The notes below the pieces were generated by a model. The model was not told the origin of the DNA. It searched no databases and saw only the letters and a list, made by a program, of their open reading frames with translations. From Streptomyces viridochromogenes (GTDB taxonomy: Bacteria > Actinomycetota > Actinomycetes > Streptomycetales > Streptomycetaceae): a stretch of 64,000 nucleotides of DNA. The stretch lies in contig NZ_LGUR01000217.1 in assembly GCF_001270495.1 (NCBI RefSeq), forward strand, positions 1 through 64,000, written 5' to 3'. Shown here in pieces: positions 7,677-18,100 of this stretch; positions within the stretch are counted from its first letter, which is position 1; every line of letters begins with the position of its first letter. The position numbers and the translations under genes were made by a program.

Positions 7677-10600
7677 TCATTCGGTGATGGTCGGCGGGAC
7701 CTCTTCCTCTTCGGAAGAGCCCGGTCCCGGTCCTGCGGTGTTGTCCGGCTTCGCGCCCTCGGGGTCCAGGAGGTCGCAGACGACGGTCAGCAGCTGATCC
7801 ACGTCCACCGGTTTCGGTACGTAGTCGTGGGCGCCCCGCGCGATGGACTTCTCCCGGTCTCCGGGCATGGCCTTCGCGGTCAGCGCGACGATGGGCAGGT
7901 TCGCCCAGCGCGGGGTGCGGCGGATGGCGGAGATCGTCTCGTATCCGTCCATCTCCGGCATCATGATGTCCATCAGGACGAGTTCGACGTCCGGGTTGCG
8001 CTCCAGGGTCTCGATGCCCTCGCGGCCGTTCTCCGCGTACAGGACCGGCATGCCGACCCGGCCCAGCACATGGGTGAGCGCGAAGACGTTGCGGATGTCG
8101 TCGTCCACTATCAGCACCCGTCGGCCGGGGAGGACCTGGCCCGCCCGGCCCGTCTGCCACGCCTCCAGCTTGGTCGGCGTCGGCCATGACTCGTCCGCGT
8201 CGTGGGCGGCCGGGTACGGCTCGGCCGACAGCTGCTCGGGTACCGGCAGCGGGCGGTTCTCGGACACCGGGCCGGTGGCGGAGTGGCCGGGGCTGACGAC
8301 CGGGACGTACAGCGTGAAGGTGGAGCCCTGGCCGGGCTCGCTCTCGGCGACGATACGGCCGCCCAGCAGACCCGCGATCTCGCGGCTGATGGACAGGCCG
8401 AGGCCGGTGCCGCCGTACTTGCGGTTGGTCGTGCCGTCGGCCTGCTGGAACGCCTCGAAGATCACCGGGAGTTTCTCCGCCGCGATACCGATGCCCGTGT
8501 CGGACACCGCGAAGGCGATCACCTCGTCGCTTTCGAGGACGAAGCGGCGTTCGGGATCCTTCATCCGGTTCACGCGCAGCTCGACCTTGCCCGTCGCGGT
8601 GAACTTGATCGCGTTGGAGAGGAGGTTGCGCAGGATCTGCTGGAGGCGCTGCTCGTCCGAGTACATCTCGCGCGGTACGTCCTCGCCGACCGACACCTCG
8701 AAGGCGAGCCCCCGGTCCAGGGTGAGCGGGCGGAACGTGGCGTGGACGTAGTCCAGCAGCTTGATGAGCGGCAGCTTCTTCGGGCGTACGTCCATCCGGC
8801 CCGCCTCGATCTTCGACAGGTCCAGGATGTCGTTGATCAGCTGGAGGAGGTCCGAGCCCGAGCGGTGGATCGTCGTCGCGAACTGGACCTCCTGGTCGGT
8901 GAGATGGCCGTCCGGGTTGTCCGACAGCAGCCTCGCCAGGATCAGCAGTGAGTTCAAAGGCGTCCGCAGCTCGTGCGACATGTTCGCCAGGAACTCCGAC
9001 TTGTACTGGGACGACGTCGCCAGCAGCGCCGCCTTCTCCTCCAACTCCGCGTTGGAGCGCTGCAGCTCCGCCTGCTGCATCTGGAGTTCGTCCGAGCGTT
9101 CCTGGAGCTGCATGGCGAGGCGCTGGGACTCGCCGAGCAGGGACTCCGTACGGGAGTTGGCGATGATCGTGTTGATCGCGACGGCGATGGTGTTCACGAA
9201 CTGGTCGAAGAACGCCAGGTGCACATCGGAGAAGCGGGAGAAGGACGCCAGCTCGATCACGCCGAGGAGCTTGTCCTCGAAGAGGATCGGGATGATGACG
9301 ACACTGGTGGGGGCCGCCTCGCCGAGCCCGCTGTTGATCTTGATGTAGTCCGGCGGGGCCTCCTCGACGAGGATCCGCTTCTTCTCGCGGGCCGCCTGCC
9401 GGACCAGGCCGTGCACCGGGAGCCCGCCGGTCTCGACGGTCGCGCCCTGCGCCGAGCCGTACCCGGCGATGAACGCGAGCCCCTTCGCCGGCACGGTCGT
9501 CCGAAGCGCGGCGCTCTCCTCGTCCGGGTCGGCCAGGAAGAACGCGCCGTACTGGGCGTTGACCAGCGGCGTCAGCTCGCGCAGCAGCAGGTCGGCGACC
9601 TCCATCAGGTCGCGGTGGCCCTGCATCAGGGCGGCGAGACGGGCCAGGTTGGACTCCAGCCAGTCCTTGGCGCGGGTCGTCTCGCGCAGGTTGGCCACCA
9701 TCAGGTTGATGTTGTCCTTCAGCTCGGCGACCTCGCCGCGCGTCTCCACGGTGATCGAGCGGGACATGTCTCCCTGGGCCACGGCGGAGGCGACCTCGGC
9801 GATCGCGCGGACCTGGGTGGTCAGGTTCGACGCCAGCTCGTTCACGTTCGTCGTAAGGCGCTTCCAGGTGCCGTACACACCCTCCACCCGAGCCTGGCCG
9901 CCGAGCTGGCCCTCGGAGCCCACCTCGCGGGCCACTCGGGTGACCTCGGAGGAGAAGGAGGAGAGGGTGTCGACCATCGTGTTGATGGCGGTCTTCAGCT
10001 CCAGGATCTCGCCGCGTGCGTCCACGTCGATCTTCTTGGAGAGGTCGCCGTTGGCGACGGCGGTGGTGACCTGGGCGATGTTCCGCACCTGTGAGGTGAG
10101 GTTGTCGGCCATGTAGTTGACGTTGTCGGTCAGGTCCCGCCAGACGCCGGAGACGCCCAGGACCTGTGCCCGGCCGCCGAGCCGGCCGTCCGTGCCGACC
10201 TCGCGGGCGACGCGCGTGACCTCGTCGGCGAAGGCGCGCAGCTGCTGCACCATCGTGTTGACGGTGTCCTTGAGTTCGAGGATCTCGCCGCGTGCGTCGA
10301 CGGTGATCTTCTTCGACAGGTCGCCGTTCGCCACGGCCGTCGTCACCTGGGCGATGTTGCGGACCTGGGAAGTCAGGTTCAGCGCCATGAAGTTGACGTT
10401 GTCGGTGAGGTCCTTCCACACGCCGGATACGCCGCGCACCTGAGCCTGACCGCCGAGGTTGCCTTCGGTGCCGACCTCGCGGGCGACGCGGGTGACCTCG
10501 TCGGCGAAGGCGGAGAGCTGGTCCACCATCGTGTTGATGGTCGACTTGAGTTCGAGGATCTCGCCCTTCGCCTCGACCGTGATCTTCTTGCCGAGGTCGC

Positions 10601-11825
10601 CCTGGGCCACGGCGGTGGAGACGAGGGCGATGTTGCGGACCTGGGAGGTCAGGTTGTCCGCCATGAAGTTGACGTTGTCGGTGAGGTCCTTCCAGACGCC
10701 ACTCACCCCGCGCACCTGAGCCCGGCCGCCGAGGTTGCCTTCGGTGCCGACCTCGCGGGCGACCCGCGTCACCTCGTCCGCGAAGGCGGAGAGCTGGTCC
10801 ACCATCGTGTTGATGGTCGACTTCAGTTCCAGGATCTCGCCCTGGGCGTCGACGGTGATCTTCTGACTCAGGTCGCCGTTGGCCACGGCGGTGGTGACCT
10901 GGGCGATGTTGCGGACCTGGGAGGTCAGGTTCGACGCCATGAAGTTGACGTTGTCGGTGAGGTCCTTCCAGACGCCGGACACGCCTCGCACCTGGGCGCG
11001 CCCGCCGAGCTGGCCCTCGGTGCCGACCTCGCGGGCGACCCGCGTCACCTCGTCGGCGAAGGCGGAGAGCTGGTCGACCATCGTGTTGACGGTCAGTTTG
11101 AGTTCGAGGAGCTCGCCGGTCGCCTCGACGGTGACCGTGCGGGTCAGGTCGCCGCGGGCCACCGCCGTGGTCACCAGGGCGATGTCGCGCACCTGGGCGG
11201 TCAGCCGGGACGCCATCGTGTTGACGGCCTCCGTCACGTCCCGCCAGCTTCCCGACAGACCCTGCACCTTGGCCCGGCCGCCCAGCCGGCCTTCGGTGCC
11301 GACCTCGCGGGCGACGCGGGTGACCTCGCCGGTGAACAGGGAGAGCTGGTCGACCATCTTGTTCACGGCCCGGCCGAGGCGGCGCAGGTCACCGCGTAAC
11401 TGGCGGCTGCCGTCGTGCAGGTCGACGCGCTGGGTGAGGTCACCGCCGGCCACCGCGTCCAGCACGCGCGTCGCGTTCGCCGCCGGGGCCACCAAGGCGT
11501 CGAGCACATGGTTGACGTCGTTGACGCGGGTCGTCCAGTCACCCTGGCCGGGGCTCGCGGAGAGCCGCTCGTCGAGCCGGCCGTGCCGCACCAACTCCCG
11601 CTTGACCCGCTGCACTTCACGGTTGAAATGCGTGCTGCGGTCCATGATCTGGTTGAAGACAGCCGTCAGCTCGGCCACCACTCCCTCGCCGGTCTCCGGG
11701 AGCCTGCGGAAGTCACCGTCCCGGGCCGCGGTCATCGCGGCGAGCAGCGGGCGTAGTTCCGATGCTCGAATTTGACCGTCTTTCTGACCGTCTTCGAGCA
11801 CACGCGTAGCACGGTTATCACTCAT
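7677..11825 (-). CDS. Poly-HAMP GAF hybrid sensor histidine kinase
   Basis: A 1382-residue cytoplasmic hybrid kinase. After a divergent HAMP-like N-terminal part come six near-identical 92-residue HAMP-type units (about residues 165-710), each with the [14 protein letters not shown] motif. These are followed by a GAF domain (about 730-880), a coiled coil, HisKA with H951 (SHELRTPLN), HATPase ([35 protein letters not shown]) and a REC domain with D1286 ([11 protein letters not shown]). The HAMP array resembles that of fungal group III (Nik1-type) osmosensor kinases. There is no transmembrane segment. The start is ATG 11825 (MSDNRATRV). The signal is unknown. Confidence 0.9.
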   Translation of the reverse strand: MSDNRATRVLEDGQKDGQIRASELRPLLAAMTAARDGDFRRLPETGEGVVAELTAVFNQIMDRSTHFNREVQRVKRELVRHGRLDERLSASPGQGDWTTRVNDVNHVLDALVAPAANATRVLDAVAGGDLTQRVDLHDGSRQLRGDLRRLGRAVNKMVDQLSLFTGEVTRVAREVGTEGRLGGRAKVQGLSGSWRDVTEAVNTMASRLTAQVRDIALVTTAVARGDLTRTVTVEATGELLELKLTVNTMVDQLSAFADEVTRVAREVGTEGQLGGRAQVRGVSGVWKDLTDNVNFMASNLTSQVRNIAQVTTAVANGDLSQKITVDAQGEILELKSTINTMVDQLSAFADEVTRVAREVGTEGNLGGRAQVRGVSGVWKDLTDNVNFMADNLTSQVRNIALVSTAVAQGDLGKKITVEAKGEILELKSTINTMVDQLSAFADEVTRVAREVGTEGNLGGQAQVRGVSGVWKDLTDNVNFMALNLTSQVRNIAQVTTAVANGDLSKKITVDARGEILELKDTVNTMVQQLRAFADEVTRVAREVGTDGRLGGRAQVLGVSGVWRDLTDNVNYMADNLTSQVRNIAQVTTAVANGDLSKKIDVDARGEILELKTAINTMVDTLSSFSSEVTRVAREVGSEGQLGGQARVEGVYGTWKRLTTNVNELASNLTTQVRAIAEVASAVAQGDMSRSITVETRGEVAELKDNINLMVANLRETTRAKDWLESNLARLAALMQGHRDLMEVADLLLRELTPLVNAQYGAFFLADPDEESAALRTTVPAKGLAFIAGYGSAQGATVETGGLPVHGLVRQAAREKKRILVEEAPPDYIKINSGLGEAAPTSVVIIPILFEDKLLGVIELASFSRFSDVHLAFFDQFVNTIAVAINTIIANSRTESLLGESQRLAMQLQERSDELQMQQAELQRSNAELEEKAALLATSSQYKSEFLANMSHELRTPLNSLLILARLLSDNPDGHLTDQEVQFATTIHRSGSDLLQLINDILDLSKIEAGRMDVRPKKLPLIKLLDYVHATFRPLTLDRGLAFEVSVGEDVPREMYSDEQRLQQILRNLLSNAIKFTATGKVELRVNRMKDPERRFVLESDEVIAFAVSDTGIGIAAEKLPVIFEAFQQADGTTNRKYGGTGLGLSISREIAGLLGGRIVAESEPGQGSTFTLYVPVVSPGHSATGPVSENRPLPVPEQLSAEPYPAAHDADESWPTPTKLEAWQTGRAGQVLPGRRVLIVDDDIRNVFALTHVLGRVGMPVLYAENGREGIETLERNPDVELVLMDIMMPEMDGYETISAIRRTPRWANLPIVALTAKAMPGDREKSIARGAHDYVPKPVDVDQLLTVVCDLLDPEGAKPDNTAGPGPGSSEEEEVPPTITE
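9921..11576 (-). repeat. Six tandem 276-bp coding repeats (HAMP units)
   Basis: Inside the kinase gene the block encoding [10 protein letters not shown] recurs at 9921, 10197, 10473, 10749, 11025 and 11301, exactly 276 bp apart. Units 2-4 are nearly identical over long stretches at DNA level, pointing to duplication or gene conversion within the gene. Confidence 0.9.
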
Positions 11826-11927
11826 GGCGGCCCACTTCGGTAACTCGGTGCTTATGGGCGTGGCCAGTCTGTCACTCTGTCGGCGTCGTCTGAGGCGTAT
11901 TCGTCCGAACCGCTCGGGGAGCTGTCC

Positions 11928-13865
11928 ATGGGGGCCATTCCGGCGCAACGGGAGACCGTTACCCGTGCCTCTGGTGCGCCTGCGCACGGGGGCGTGGGCG
12001 CGGAAACCCGCACCACCCTCCCCGGCAGCGCCCTCTCCCCGGGCTCCGCCCGCACCGTCGTGCGCAACGCCCTCACCGAATGGGCCGCCTCCGGTCTCCC
12101 CGGCACCGAACACCTCACCGACCGGCTCGTCGACGACGCCGTCGTGGTCGTCAGCGAGCTCGTCACCAACGCCGTCGTGCACGCCGGTACCGATGTCGAA
12201 CTCACCTGCCGGCTGGAGGACGGGACCGGCGCCCTCGTCGTCGAGGTCCTGGACCACCACCCCTCGCGCGCCCCGCGCGACGGCGAGATCGAGGCGCCGT
12301 ACGAGACACCGGAGTACGGGCGCGGCCTGCGGCTGGTGTCCCGGCTCGCCGAGTCCTGGGGCGTCACCTATCGCACCGGCTCCAAGACCGTCTGGGCGCG
12401 GCTGCCCGCAGAAGACCCCATGGTGGCGGCCAGGGACGACATGGAGGCGTACGCGGAGGAGCGCGCGCTGGAGCGCGGGCTGCGCGTCGCCGAGATCCTC
12501 GCGCCCGAGCCCCAGCGCGCCGAGCGGGATCGGGACTGGCTGAACCGGGGCGCCCTGTCGTTCCTCGCCGAGGCGTCCGACCTGCTCGCCGGGCAGCTCG
12601 ATGAGAACCTGGTCGCCGCGCTCGCCGGCCAGCTGATCGTGCCGCGGCTGGCCGACTGGTGCGCGGTGTGGCTGGAGGACGAGGTCGCCGGGCGGTGGGG
12701 ATACCCCCGATCGGGTGAGGCCGAGGGCGGCTGGGCGGTGGACGGCACCGCGGGAACCGGCCCCCGGCTGGCCCGCGTCTGGCACGGCTCCGAGAACCTC
12801 ATCGAGGAACTCCGCCGCGCCCTGGAGAAGGAGCCCCCGCTTCCGCCCGACACCCACCGCACCGGGCCCGTCGCCTATCCCTGGCCCGGCGAGGCGCTGG
12901 GCGCGCGCGGGGTGCGCGGCACGGCGCTCGCGTACCGCCTGGTCGCCGGCGGCCGCCCGCTGGGCACGCTGGTCATCGGGCGGGCCGACCTCATGCGCTT
13001 CCCCGACGAGATCACCGGGCTCGTCGAGGACCTCAGCCGCCGGGTGGCCCTCGCCATCGGCGCGGCCCGCCAGTACGCCCGCCAGGCCACCATCAGCCGG
13101 GTCCTGCAACGCGGACTGCTGCCCGGCGCCGTCGCGGAGATCCCCGGGGTGGCCAGCGCCCTGGTGTACGAGCCGTGCGACAAGGGCGGCCCGAGCGGCG
13201 ACTTCTACGACCTCTTCCCGGCCGGCGACGGCCGCTGGTGCTTCGCCATCGGCGACGTCCAGGGCAAGGGCCCCGAGGCGGCCGTGGTGATCGGCATCGC
13301 ACGCCCCTGGCTGCGGCTCCTCGCCCGCGAGGGCTACCGCGTCGCCGACGTCCTGGACCGCCTCAACCAGCTCCTCCTCGACGACGCCACGGAGGCCGCC
13401 GACGCCGCCGCCCGAGCCCTCGTCGGCCCGGTCGCCCCCGGCGACGGCCCCCAGACCCGCTTCCTGTCCCTCCTCTACGGCGAACTCACCCCTTTCGACG
13501 GCGGCATCCGCTGCACCCTCGCCTCCGCCGGACATCCGCTCCCCCTGTTGCTGGGCGCGGGCGGCGAGGTCCACACGGCCGCGCACCCACAGACCCTCCT
13601 CGGGGTCATCGAGGACGCGACGTACACCAGCGAGACCTTCGAGCTGCTCTCCGGCGACACCCTGCTGTGCGTGACCGACGGGGTGACCGAGCGGCGCAGC
13701 GGCTCCCGCCAGTTCGACGACGGCGACGGCCTCGCGACCGCCCTCGCCGGGTGCTCGGGGCTGAACGCCCAGCTGATCGCGGAACGGATCCGGCGGCTGG
13801 TGCACGAGTTCAGCGGCCGCCCGCCGGAGGACGATCTGGCGCTGCTGGTGCTGCAGGCCGAGTAG
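11928..13865 (+). CDS. SpoIIE-family PP2C phosphatase with anti-sigma-type ATPase and GAF domains
   Basis: 645-residue regulator combining partner-switching modules. It has an RsbW-like HATPase (about residues 35-160; SELVTNAVVHAG near 75 and YGRGLRLVSRLAESWGV), a GAF-like domain (about 205-375) and a SpoIIE-type PP2C phosphatase (about 385-645; SGDFYDLF near 422, IGDVQGKGPEAA near 441, CVTDGVTER near 581). Such proteins typically dephosphorylate anti-sigma-factor antagonists and may also phosphorylate them. The start at ATG 11928 follows GGGGAG. It is divergent from the poly-HAMP kinase, suggesting one stress-signalling neighbourhood. No antagonist or sigma factor gene is adjacent. Confidence 0.88.
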   Translation: MGAIPAQRETVTRASGAPAHGGVGAETRTTLPGSALSPGSARTVVRNALTEWAASGLPGTEHLTDRLVDDAVVVVSELVTNAVVHAGTDVELTCRLEDGTGALVVEVLDHHPSRAPRDGEIEAPYETPEYGRGLRLVSRLAESWGVTYRTGSKTVWARLPAEDPMVAARDDMEAYAEERALERGLRVAEILAPEPQRAERDRDWLNRGALSFLAEASDLLAGQLDENLVAALAGQLIVPRLADWCAVWLEDEVAGRWGYPRSGEAEGGWAVDGTAGTGPRLARVWHGSENLIEELRRALEKEPPLPPDTHRTGPVAYPWPGEALGARGVRGTALAYRLVAGGRPLGTLVIGRADLMRFPDEITGLVEDLSRRVALAIGAARQYARQATISRVLQRGLLPGAVAEIPGVASALVYEPCDKGGPSGDFYDLFPAGDGRWCFAIGDVQGKGPEAAVVIGIARPWLRLLAREGYRVADVLDRLNQLLLDDATEAADAAARALVGPVAPGDGPQTRFLSLLYGELTPFDGGIRCTLASAGHPLPLLLGAGGEVHTAAHPQTLLGVIEDATYTSETFELLSGDTLLCVTDGVTERRSGSRQFDDGDGLATALAGCSGLNAQLIAERIRRLVHEFSGRPPEDDLALLVLQAE

Positions 13866-13898
13866 CGGGTTCCGGGGAGTACGCGCGCGTGCTGGACA

Positions 13899-15140
13899 AT
13901 GGAACCCATGCCCTCCGCACTCCCCGACGGCGAGCCCGTCCCCGCCGACGGCGCGCTCCCCGCGTCCGCGCTCGCCGACGCGGCCGCCCGCCCCCTCGGC
14001 TTCTACCTGCACGTCCCGTACTGCGCGACCCGCTGCGGCTACTGCGACTTCAACACCTACACGGCGACCGAGCTGCGCGGCACGGGCGGCGTCCTGGCGT
14101 CCCGCGACAACTACGCCGAGACGCTCGTCGACGAGATCCGCCTGGCCCGCAAGGTCCTCGGCGACGACCCGCGCGAGGTCCGCACGGTCTTCGTCGGCGG
14201 CGGTACGCCCACGCTGCTGGCCGCCGACGATCTCGTACGGATGCTGGGGGCGATCCGCGACGAGTTCGGACTGGCGCCGGACGCGGAGATCACCACGGAG
14301 GCGAATCCGGAGTCGGTCGACCCGGCCTATCTGGCCACGCTGCGGCAGGGCGGCTTCAACCGCATCTCCTTCGGCATGCAGAGCGCGAAGCAGCACGTAC
14401 TGAAGATCCTGGACCGCACCCACACCCCCGGCCGCCCCGAGGCATGCGTCGCGGAGGCCCGCGCGGCGGGCTTCGAGCACGTGAACCTGGACCTGATCTA
14501 CGGCACACCGGGGGAGTCGGACGACGACTGGCGAGCCTCGCTGGAGGCGGCGATCGGCGCCGGTCCGGACCACGTGTCGGCGTACGCCCTGATCGTCGAG
14601 GAGGGCACCCAGCTGGCCCGCCGGATCCGCCGGGGCGAGGTCCCGATGACGGACGACGACGTCCACGCGGACCGGTACCTGATCGCCGAGGAGGCGTTCA
14701 CAGCGGCCGGTTTCGACTGGTACGAGGTCTCCAACTGGGCGACGTCGGAGGCGGCCCGCTGTCTGCACAACGAGCTGTACTGGCGGGGCGCCGACTGGTG
14801 GGGCGCGGGGCCAGGCGCCCACTCGCACGTGGGCGGGGTGCGGTGGTGGAACGTGAAGCATCCGGGCGCGTACGCGGGGGCGCTGGCGGCGGGGACGTCG
14901 CCGGGGGCGGGGCGGGAGCTGCTGTCCGAGGAGGACAGGCGGGTCGAGCGCATCCTGCTGGAGCTGCGGTTGCGGGAGGGCGTGGCGTTGGAGTTGCTGC
15001 GGGAGGACGGGCTGGCGGCGTCGCGCAGGGCCTTGGGGGAAGGGCTGCTTCAGGAGGGGCCGTATGGCGAGGGGCGTGCGGTGCTGACGCTGCGGGGGCG
15101 GTTGCTGGCGGATGCGGTAGTCAGGGATTTGGTGGACTGA
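13899..15140 (+). CDS. hemW: HemW-like radical SAM heme chaperone (coproporphyrinogen III oxidase-like)
   Basis: Radical SAM protein of 413 residues with the HemW-type cluster motif HVPYCATRCGYCDF (Cys 42, 46, 49). GGGTPTLL and the SAM-binding region follow, and a HemN C-terminal domain ends the protein. HemW binds heme and delivers it to heme proteins. True oxygen-independent coproporphyrinogen oxidases (HemN) carry extra residues not evident here, so the chaperone role is favoured. ATG 13908 is an alternative start three codons downstream. It lies 33 bases after the phosphatase gene. Confidence 0.88.
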   Translation: MEPMPSALPDGEPVPADGALPASALADAAARPLGFYLHVPYCATRCGYCDFNTYTATELRGTGGVLASRDNYAETLVDEIRLARKVLGDDPREVRTVFVGGGTPTLLAADDLVRMLGAIRDEFGLAPDAEITTEANPESVDPAYLATLRQGGFNRISFGMQSAKQHVLKILDRTHTPGRPEACVAEARAAGFEHVNLDLIYGTPGESDDDWRASLEAAIGAGPDHVSAYALIVEEGTQLARRIRRGEVPMTDDDVHADRYLIAEEAFTAAGFDWYEVSNWATSEAARCLHNELYWRGADWWGAGPGAHSHVGGVRWWNVKHPGAYAGALAAGTSPGAGRELLSEEDRRVERILLELRLREGVALELLREDGLAASRRALGEGLLQEGPYGEGRAVLTLRGRLLADAVVRDLVD

Positions 15141-15315
15141 TCGCTCGGTCAGGTGGATCGGTGCGGAACGTCGGTTCGGTCCCTAACCTGATTCGTAGGC
15201 TGCGCCGTAATTGCACGGTGGCGGAAACCGGAGGGCTGCGGATTCGGAGACCGCGTCCCATTGGAGTATCTGGGGCTCGAACTGGACACCAGCGAGTTCG
15301 GAACCTTCCCCAACG
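15141..15315. other. Intergenic spacer with a short open frame without a good start
   Basis: Convergent region between hemW and the DUF3097 gene. On the + strand, one frame stays open from about 15190 to the TAA at 15339, ending with residues like LEYLGLELDTSEF. It has no ATG/GTG and no ribosome site, so it may be a gene remnant or chance. No terminator-like hairpin is obvious. Confidence 0.3.
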
Positions 15316-16131
15316 TCAGGCCCCACCGCTACCCGTAACGAAGTCGATCAGCTCCTCCACCCGCCCCAACAACTCGGGCTCCAGGTCCTTGTAAGACCCC
15401 ACCCGCTTCAGAATCGCCTGCCACACCGCCCCGGTGTTCTCCGCCGGCCACCCCAGCGCCCGGCACACCCCCGTCTTCCAGTCCTGCCCGTGCGGCACCC
15501 GCGGCCAGCCCTCGATCCCGAGGGACGACGGCTTCACCGCCTCCCAGATGTCGATGTACGGGTGGCCCACCACCAACGCGTGCTCACTGGTCACCGACTC
15601 GGCGATCCGCCACTCCTTCGTGCCCGGCACCAGGTGGTCGACCAGAACCCCCAGCCGCGCATCCGGGCCCGGTGCGAATTCGGCCACGATCGACGGCAGG
15701 TCGTCGACGCCCTCCAGGTACTCCACGACCACGCCCTCGATGCGCAGGTCGTCGCCCCAGACCTTCTCGACCAGCTCGGCGTCGTGACGGCCCTCGACGT
15801 AGATACGGCCGGCGCGGGCCACGCGTGCGCGGGCGCCGGGGACGGCGACCGACCCGGAGGCCGTACGGGTGGGACGTACCGGAGCCGTGCCCGACGGGCG
15901 TACGAGCGTCACCACCTTGCCCTCCAGCAGGAACCCCCGAGGCTCCAGCGGGAAGACCCGGTGCTTGCCGAAGCGGTCCTCGAGGGTCACCGTGCCCGCC
16001 TCGCAGCGGATCACCGCGCCGCAGAATCCCGTGCCCGGCTCCTCCACCACCAGGCCCGGGTCCGCCGGGACCTCGGGGACGGGCTTGGGCTTCTTCCAGG
16101 GCGGGGTCAGGTCCGGGGAGTACTGGCGCAT
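15316..16131 (-). CDS. DUF3097 domain-containing protein
   Basis: 271-residue actinobacterial protein of the DUF3097 family. It has a Trp/Pro-rich start (MRQYSPDLTPPWKKPKPVPEV), a segment FGKHRVFPLEPRGFLLEGKVVTLV and a middle part with VEGRHDAELVEKVWGDDLRIEGVVVEYL. This middle part resembles a Toprim-like acidic core (ExxxDxE type), which hints at a nucleic-acid role but is unproven. It is conserved near hemW and hrcA in streptomycetes. No operon partner overlaps it. Confidence 0.82.
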   Translation of the reverse strand: MRQYSPDLTPPWKKPKPVPEVPADPGLVVEEPGTGFCGAVIRCEAGTVTLEDRFGKHRVFPLEPRGFLLEGKVVTLVRPSGTAPVRPTRTASGSVAVPGARARVARAGRIYVEGRHDAELVEKVWGDDLRIEGVVVEYLEGVDDLPSIVAEFAPGPDARLGVLVDHLVPGTKEWRIAESVTSEHALVVGHPYIDIWEAVKPSSLGIEGWPRVPHGQDWKTGVCRALGWPAENTGAVWQAILKRVGSYKDLEPELLGRVEELIDFVTGSGGA

Positions 16132-16173
16132 TCGGATGACGATAGGAGAAGCCCGGGCCGCGCGTCCCGCGGA

Positions 16174-16911
16174 TCAGCCCGACACGCCGAAACGAGCGGC
16201 CAACGCGGCGCGCTGACGTCGTACGAACTCCGCGTCCACCACCGCTCCGTGACCGGGTACGTACAGTGCGTCCTCGCCGCCGAGGTCGAGGAGGCGGTCC
16301 AGAGCCGCCGGCCACTGGGACGGTACGGCGTCGGGGCCTGCCTGGGGTTCGCCGGACTCCTCCACCAGGTCGCCGCAGAAGACCACCTCCCGATCGCCGG
16401 AGGCCCCGCCCGGCACGAGCACGACGAGATCGTGGGCCGTGTGGGCCGGGCCCACGTTCGCCAGGAGGACCTGACGCCCGCCGTCCAGGTCGAGGGTCCA
16501 CTCGCCGCTCACCTGGTGGCGCGGATGGACCAGCGCGTCCACGGCCTCCTCCGCGGACGCCGGGTCCAGACCGTTGCGCACCGCGTCCGCCCGCAGCTCC
16601 TCGCGCTCGTACGCGAAGACGGCGTCCATGCCCACCGGGCCGTACACCTCCGCCCCCGCGAACGCCGCCGCCCCGAAGACATGATCGAAGTGGGGGTGGG
16701 TAAGCGCGAGATGAGTCACACGGTGACCGGCGAGCCACTGCGCCTGCGTACGCAGCCGCACGCCCTCCCCGAGGCTCGACCCGGCGTCGACCAGCAGGGC
16801 GGCGCCGTCCCCGACGACCAGCCCCGCCGTGCAGTCCCAGCCCGGAAGCCGGCACCGTCCGACCCCCGCCGCCAGCCGCTCCCAACCCAGCTCTTCCCAA
16901 GTCACCGTCAT
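16174..16911 (-). CDS. Metallo-beta-lactamase-fold hydrolase
   Basis: 245-residue MBL-fold protein. The metal-binding motif THPHFDH (H72, H74, D76, H77) is intact, and a later HxxG segment (YVPGHGAVVD) supplies another ligand. It resembles glyoxalase II-like or lactonase-type hydrolases; the substrate cannot be told. It lies 42 bases upstream of the DUF3097 gene on the same strand and may be co-transcribed with it. It is divergent from hrcA. Confidence 0.85.
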   Translation of the reverse strand: MTVTWEELGWERLAAGVGRCRLPGWDCTAGLVVGDGAALLVDAGSSLGEGVRLRTQAQWLAGHRVTHLALTHPHFDHVFGAAAFAGAEVYGPVGMDAVFAYEREELRADAVRNGLDPASAEEAVDALVHPRHQVSGEWTLDLDGGRQVLLANVGPAHTAHDLVVLVPGGASGDREVVFCGDLVEESGEPQAGPDAVPSQWPAALDRLLDLGGEDALYVPGHGAVVDAEFVRRQRAALAARFGVSG

Positions 16912-17017
16912 ACGGCGACGCTAAGCGACACCGGGGAGGACGACAGTGTCGGGCACGGTGGTGCGCGACCGGCCTTGCCCGGGGCGTACCCCACCGCCGT
17001 ACACTGGCCGGGGACGG

Positions 17018-17044
17018 TTGGCACTCACCAGCGCAGAGTGCCAG
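17018..17044. promoter_or_regulatory. CIRCE operator (HrcA binding site)
   Basis: TTGGCACTC - 9 bases - GAGTGCCAG, a near-perfect match to the CIRCE consensus (TTAGCACTC-N9-GAGTGCTAA). It ends 39 bases upstream of the hrcA start, so HrcA is expected to repress its own hrcA-dnaJ operon at normal temperature. Confidence 0.93.
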
Positions 17045-17083
17045 GCGAGACGCCAAGGGGACGACTTCTGGAGGTGTGCGCGA

Positions 17084-18100
17084 TTGCTGAGTGAACGCAG
17101 GCTTCAGGTGTTGCGTGCCATCGTCCAGGACTATGTCGGGACCGAGGAGCCGGTCGGGTCGAAGGCCCTGACCGAGCGGCACAGCCTCGGCGTCTCCCCG
17201 GCGACCGTCCGCAACGACATGGCGGCCCTGGAGGACGAGGGCTACATCGCCCAGCCGCACACCAGCGCCGGGCGCATCCCGACCGACAAGGGCTACCGGC
17301 TGTTCGTCGACAAGCTCGCCGGCGTCAAGCCCATGACCCCGCCCGAGCGGCGCGCCATCCAGAACTTCCTCGACGGCGCCGTCGATCTCGACGACGTGGT
17401 GGCGCGGACCGTGCGGCTGCTCGCGCAGCTCACCCGGCAGGTCGCCGTCGTGCAGTACCCGTCGCTGACCCGGTCCACCGTCCGGCATGTCGAGCTGCTC
17501 TCACTCGCGCCCGCGCGGGTGATGCTCGTGCTGATCACGGACACCGGGCGGGTCGAGCAGCGGATGGTCGACTGCCCGGCGCCCTTCGGTGAAGGGTCGC
17601 TCGCGGATCTACGCGCGCGGCTCAACAGCAGGGTCGCGGGGCGGCGCTTCAGCGATGTGCCGACCCTTGTCGAGGACCTCCCCGAGGCCTTCGACCTGGA
17701 GGACCGCGGCACTGTCTCGACCGTGCTCTCCACCCTTCTGGAGACGCTCGTCGAGGAGAACGAGGAGCGGCTGATGATCGGCGGAACCGCCAATCTCACC
17801 CGCTTCGGACATGACTTCCCCCTCACCATCCGGCCCGTCCTGGAGGCCCTGGAGGAGCAGGTCGTGCTCCTCAAACTCCTTGGCGAGGCGGGGGATTCGG
17901 GCATGACCGTGCGCATCGGGCACGAGAACGCCTATGAGGGACTCAACTCCACGTCTGTCGTGTCGGTCGGCTACGGTTCGGGCGGCGAGGCAGTCGCCAA
18001 GCTCGGCGTGGTCGGACCGACCCGCATGGATTACCCGGGAACGATGGGAGCGGTACGCGCAGTGGCACGGTACGTCGGACAGATCCTGGCGGAGTCGTAA
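17084..18100 (+). CDS. hrcA: Heat-inducible transcription repressor HrcA
   Basis: 338-residue repressor of class I heat-shock genes; it binds CIRCE and is stabilised by GroEL in other bacteria. The N-terminal winged helix ([29 protein letters not shown]) and [18 protein letters not shown] are canonical, and the GAF-like C-terminal domain ends with [15 protein letters not shown]. The start is TTG 17084, supported by TGGAGGTG about 8 bases upstream. A CIRCE element precedes it and dnaJ follows with no gap. Confidence 0.95.
   Translation: MLSERRLQVLRAIVQDYVGTEEPVGSKALTERHSLGVSPATVRNDMAALEDEGYIAQPHTSAGRIPTDKGYRLFVDKLAGVKPMTPPERRAIQNFLDGAVDLDDVVARTVRLLAQLTRQVAVVQYPSLTRSTVRHVELLSLAPARVMLVLITDTGRVEQRMVDCPAPFGEGSLADLRARLNSRVAGRRFSDVPTLVEDLPEAFDLEDRGTVSTVLSTLLETLVEENEERLMIGGTANLTRFGHDFPLTIRPVLEALEEQVVLLKLLGEAGDSGMTVRIGHENAYEGLNSTSVVSVGYGSGGEAVAKLGVVGPTRMDYPGTMGAVRAVARYVGQILAES

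Noticed and set aside
9921..11576. Regularly spaced repeats resembling a CRISPR or other array
   Set aside because: The 276-bp units are in frame inside a kinase gene and encode HAMP-type segments; conserved and variable parts are both coding.
11826..14861. Open minus-strand frame extending the giant kinase by about 1000 codons
   Set aside because: This stretch is antisense to the phosphatase and hemW genes, whose domains are clear; the kinase begins convincingly at 11825.
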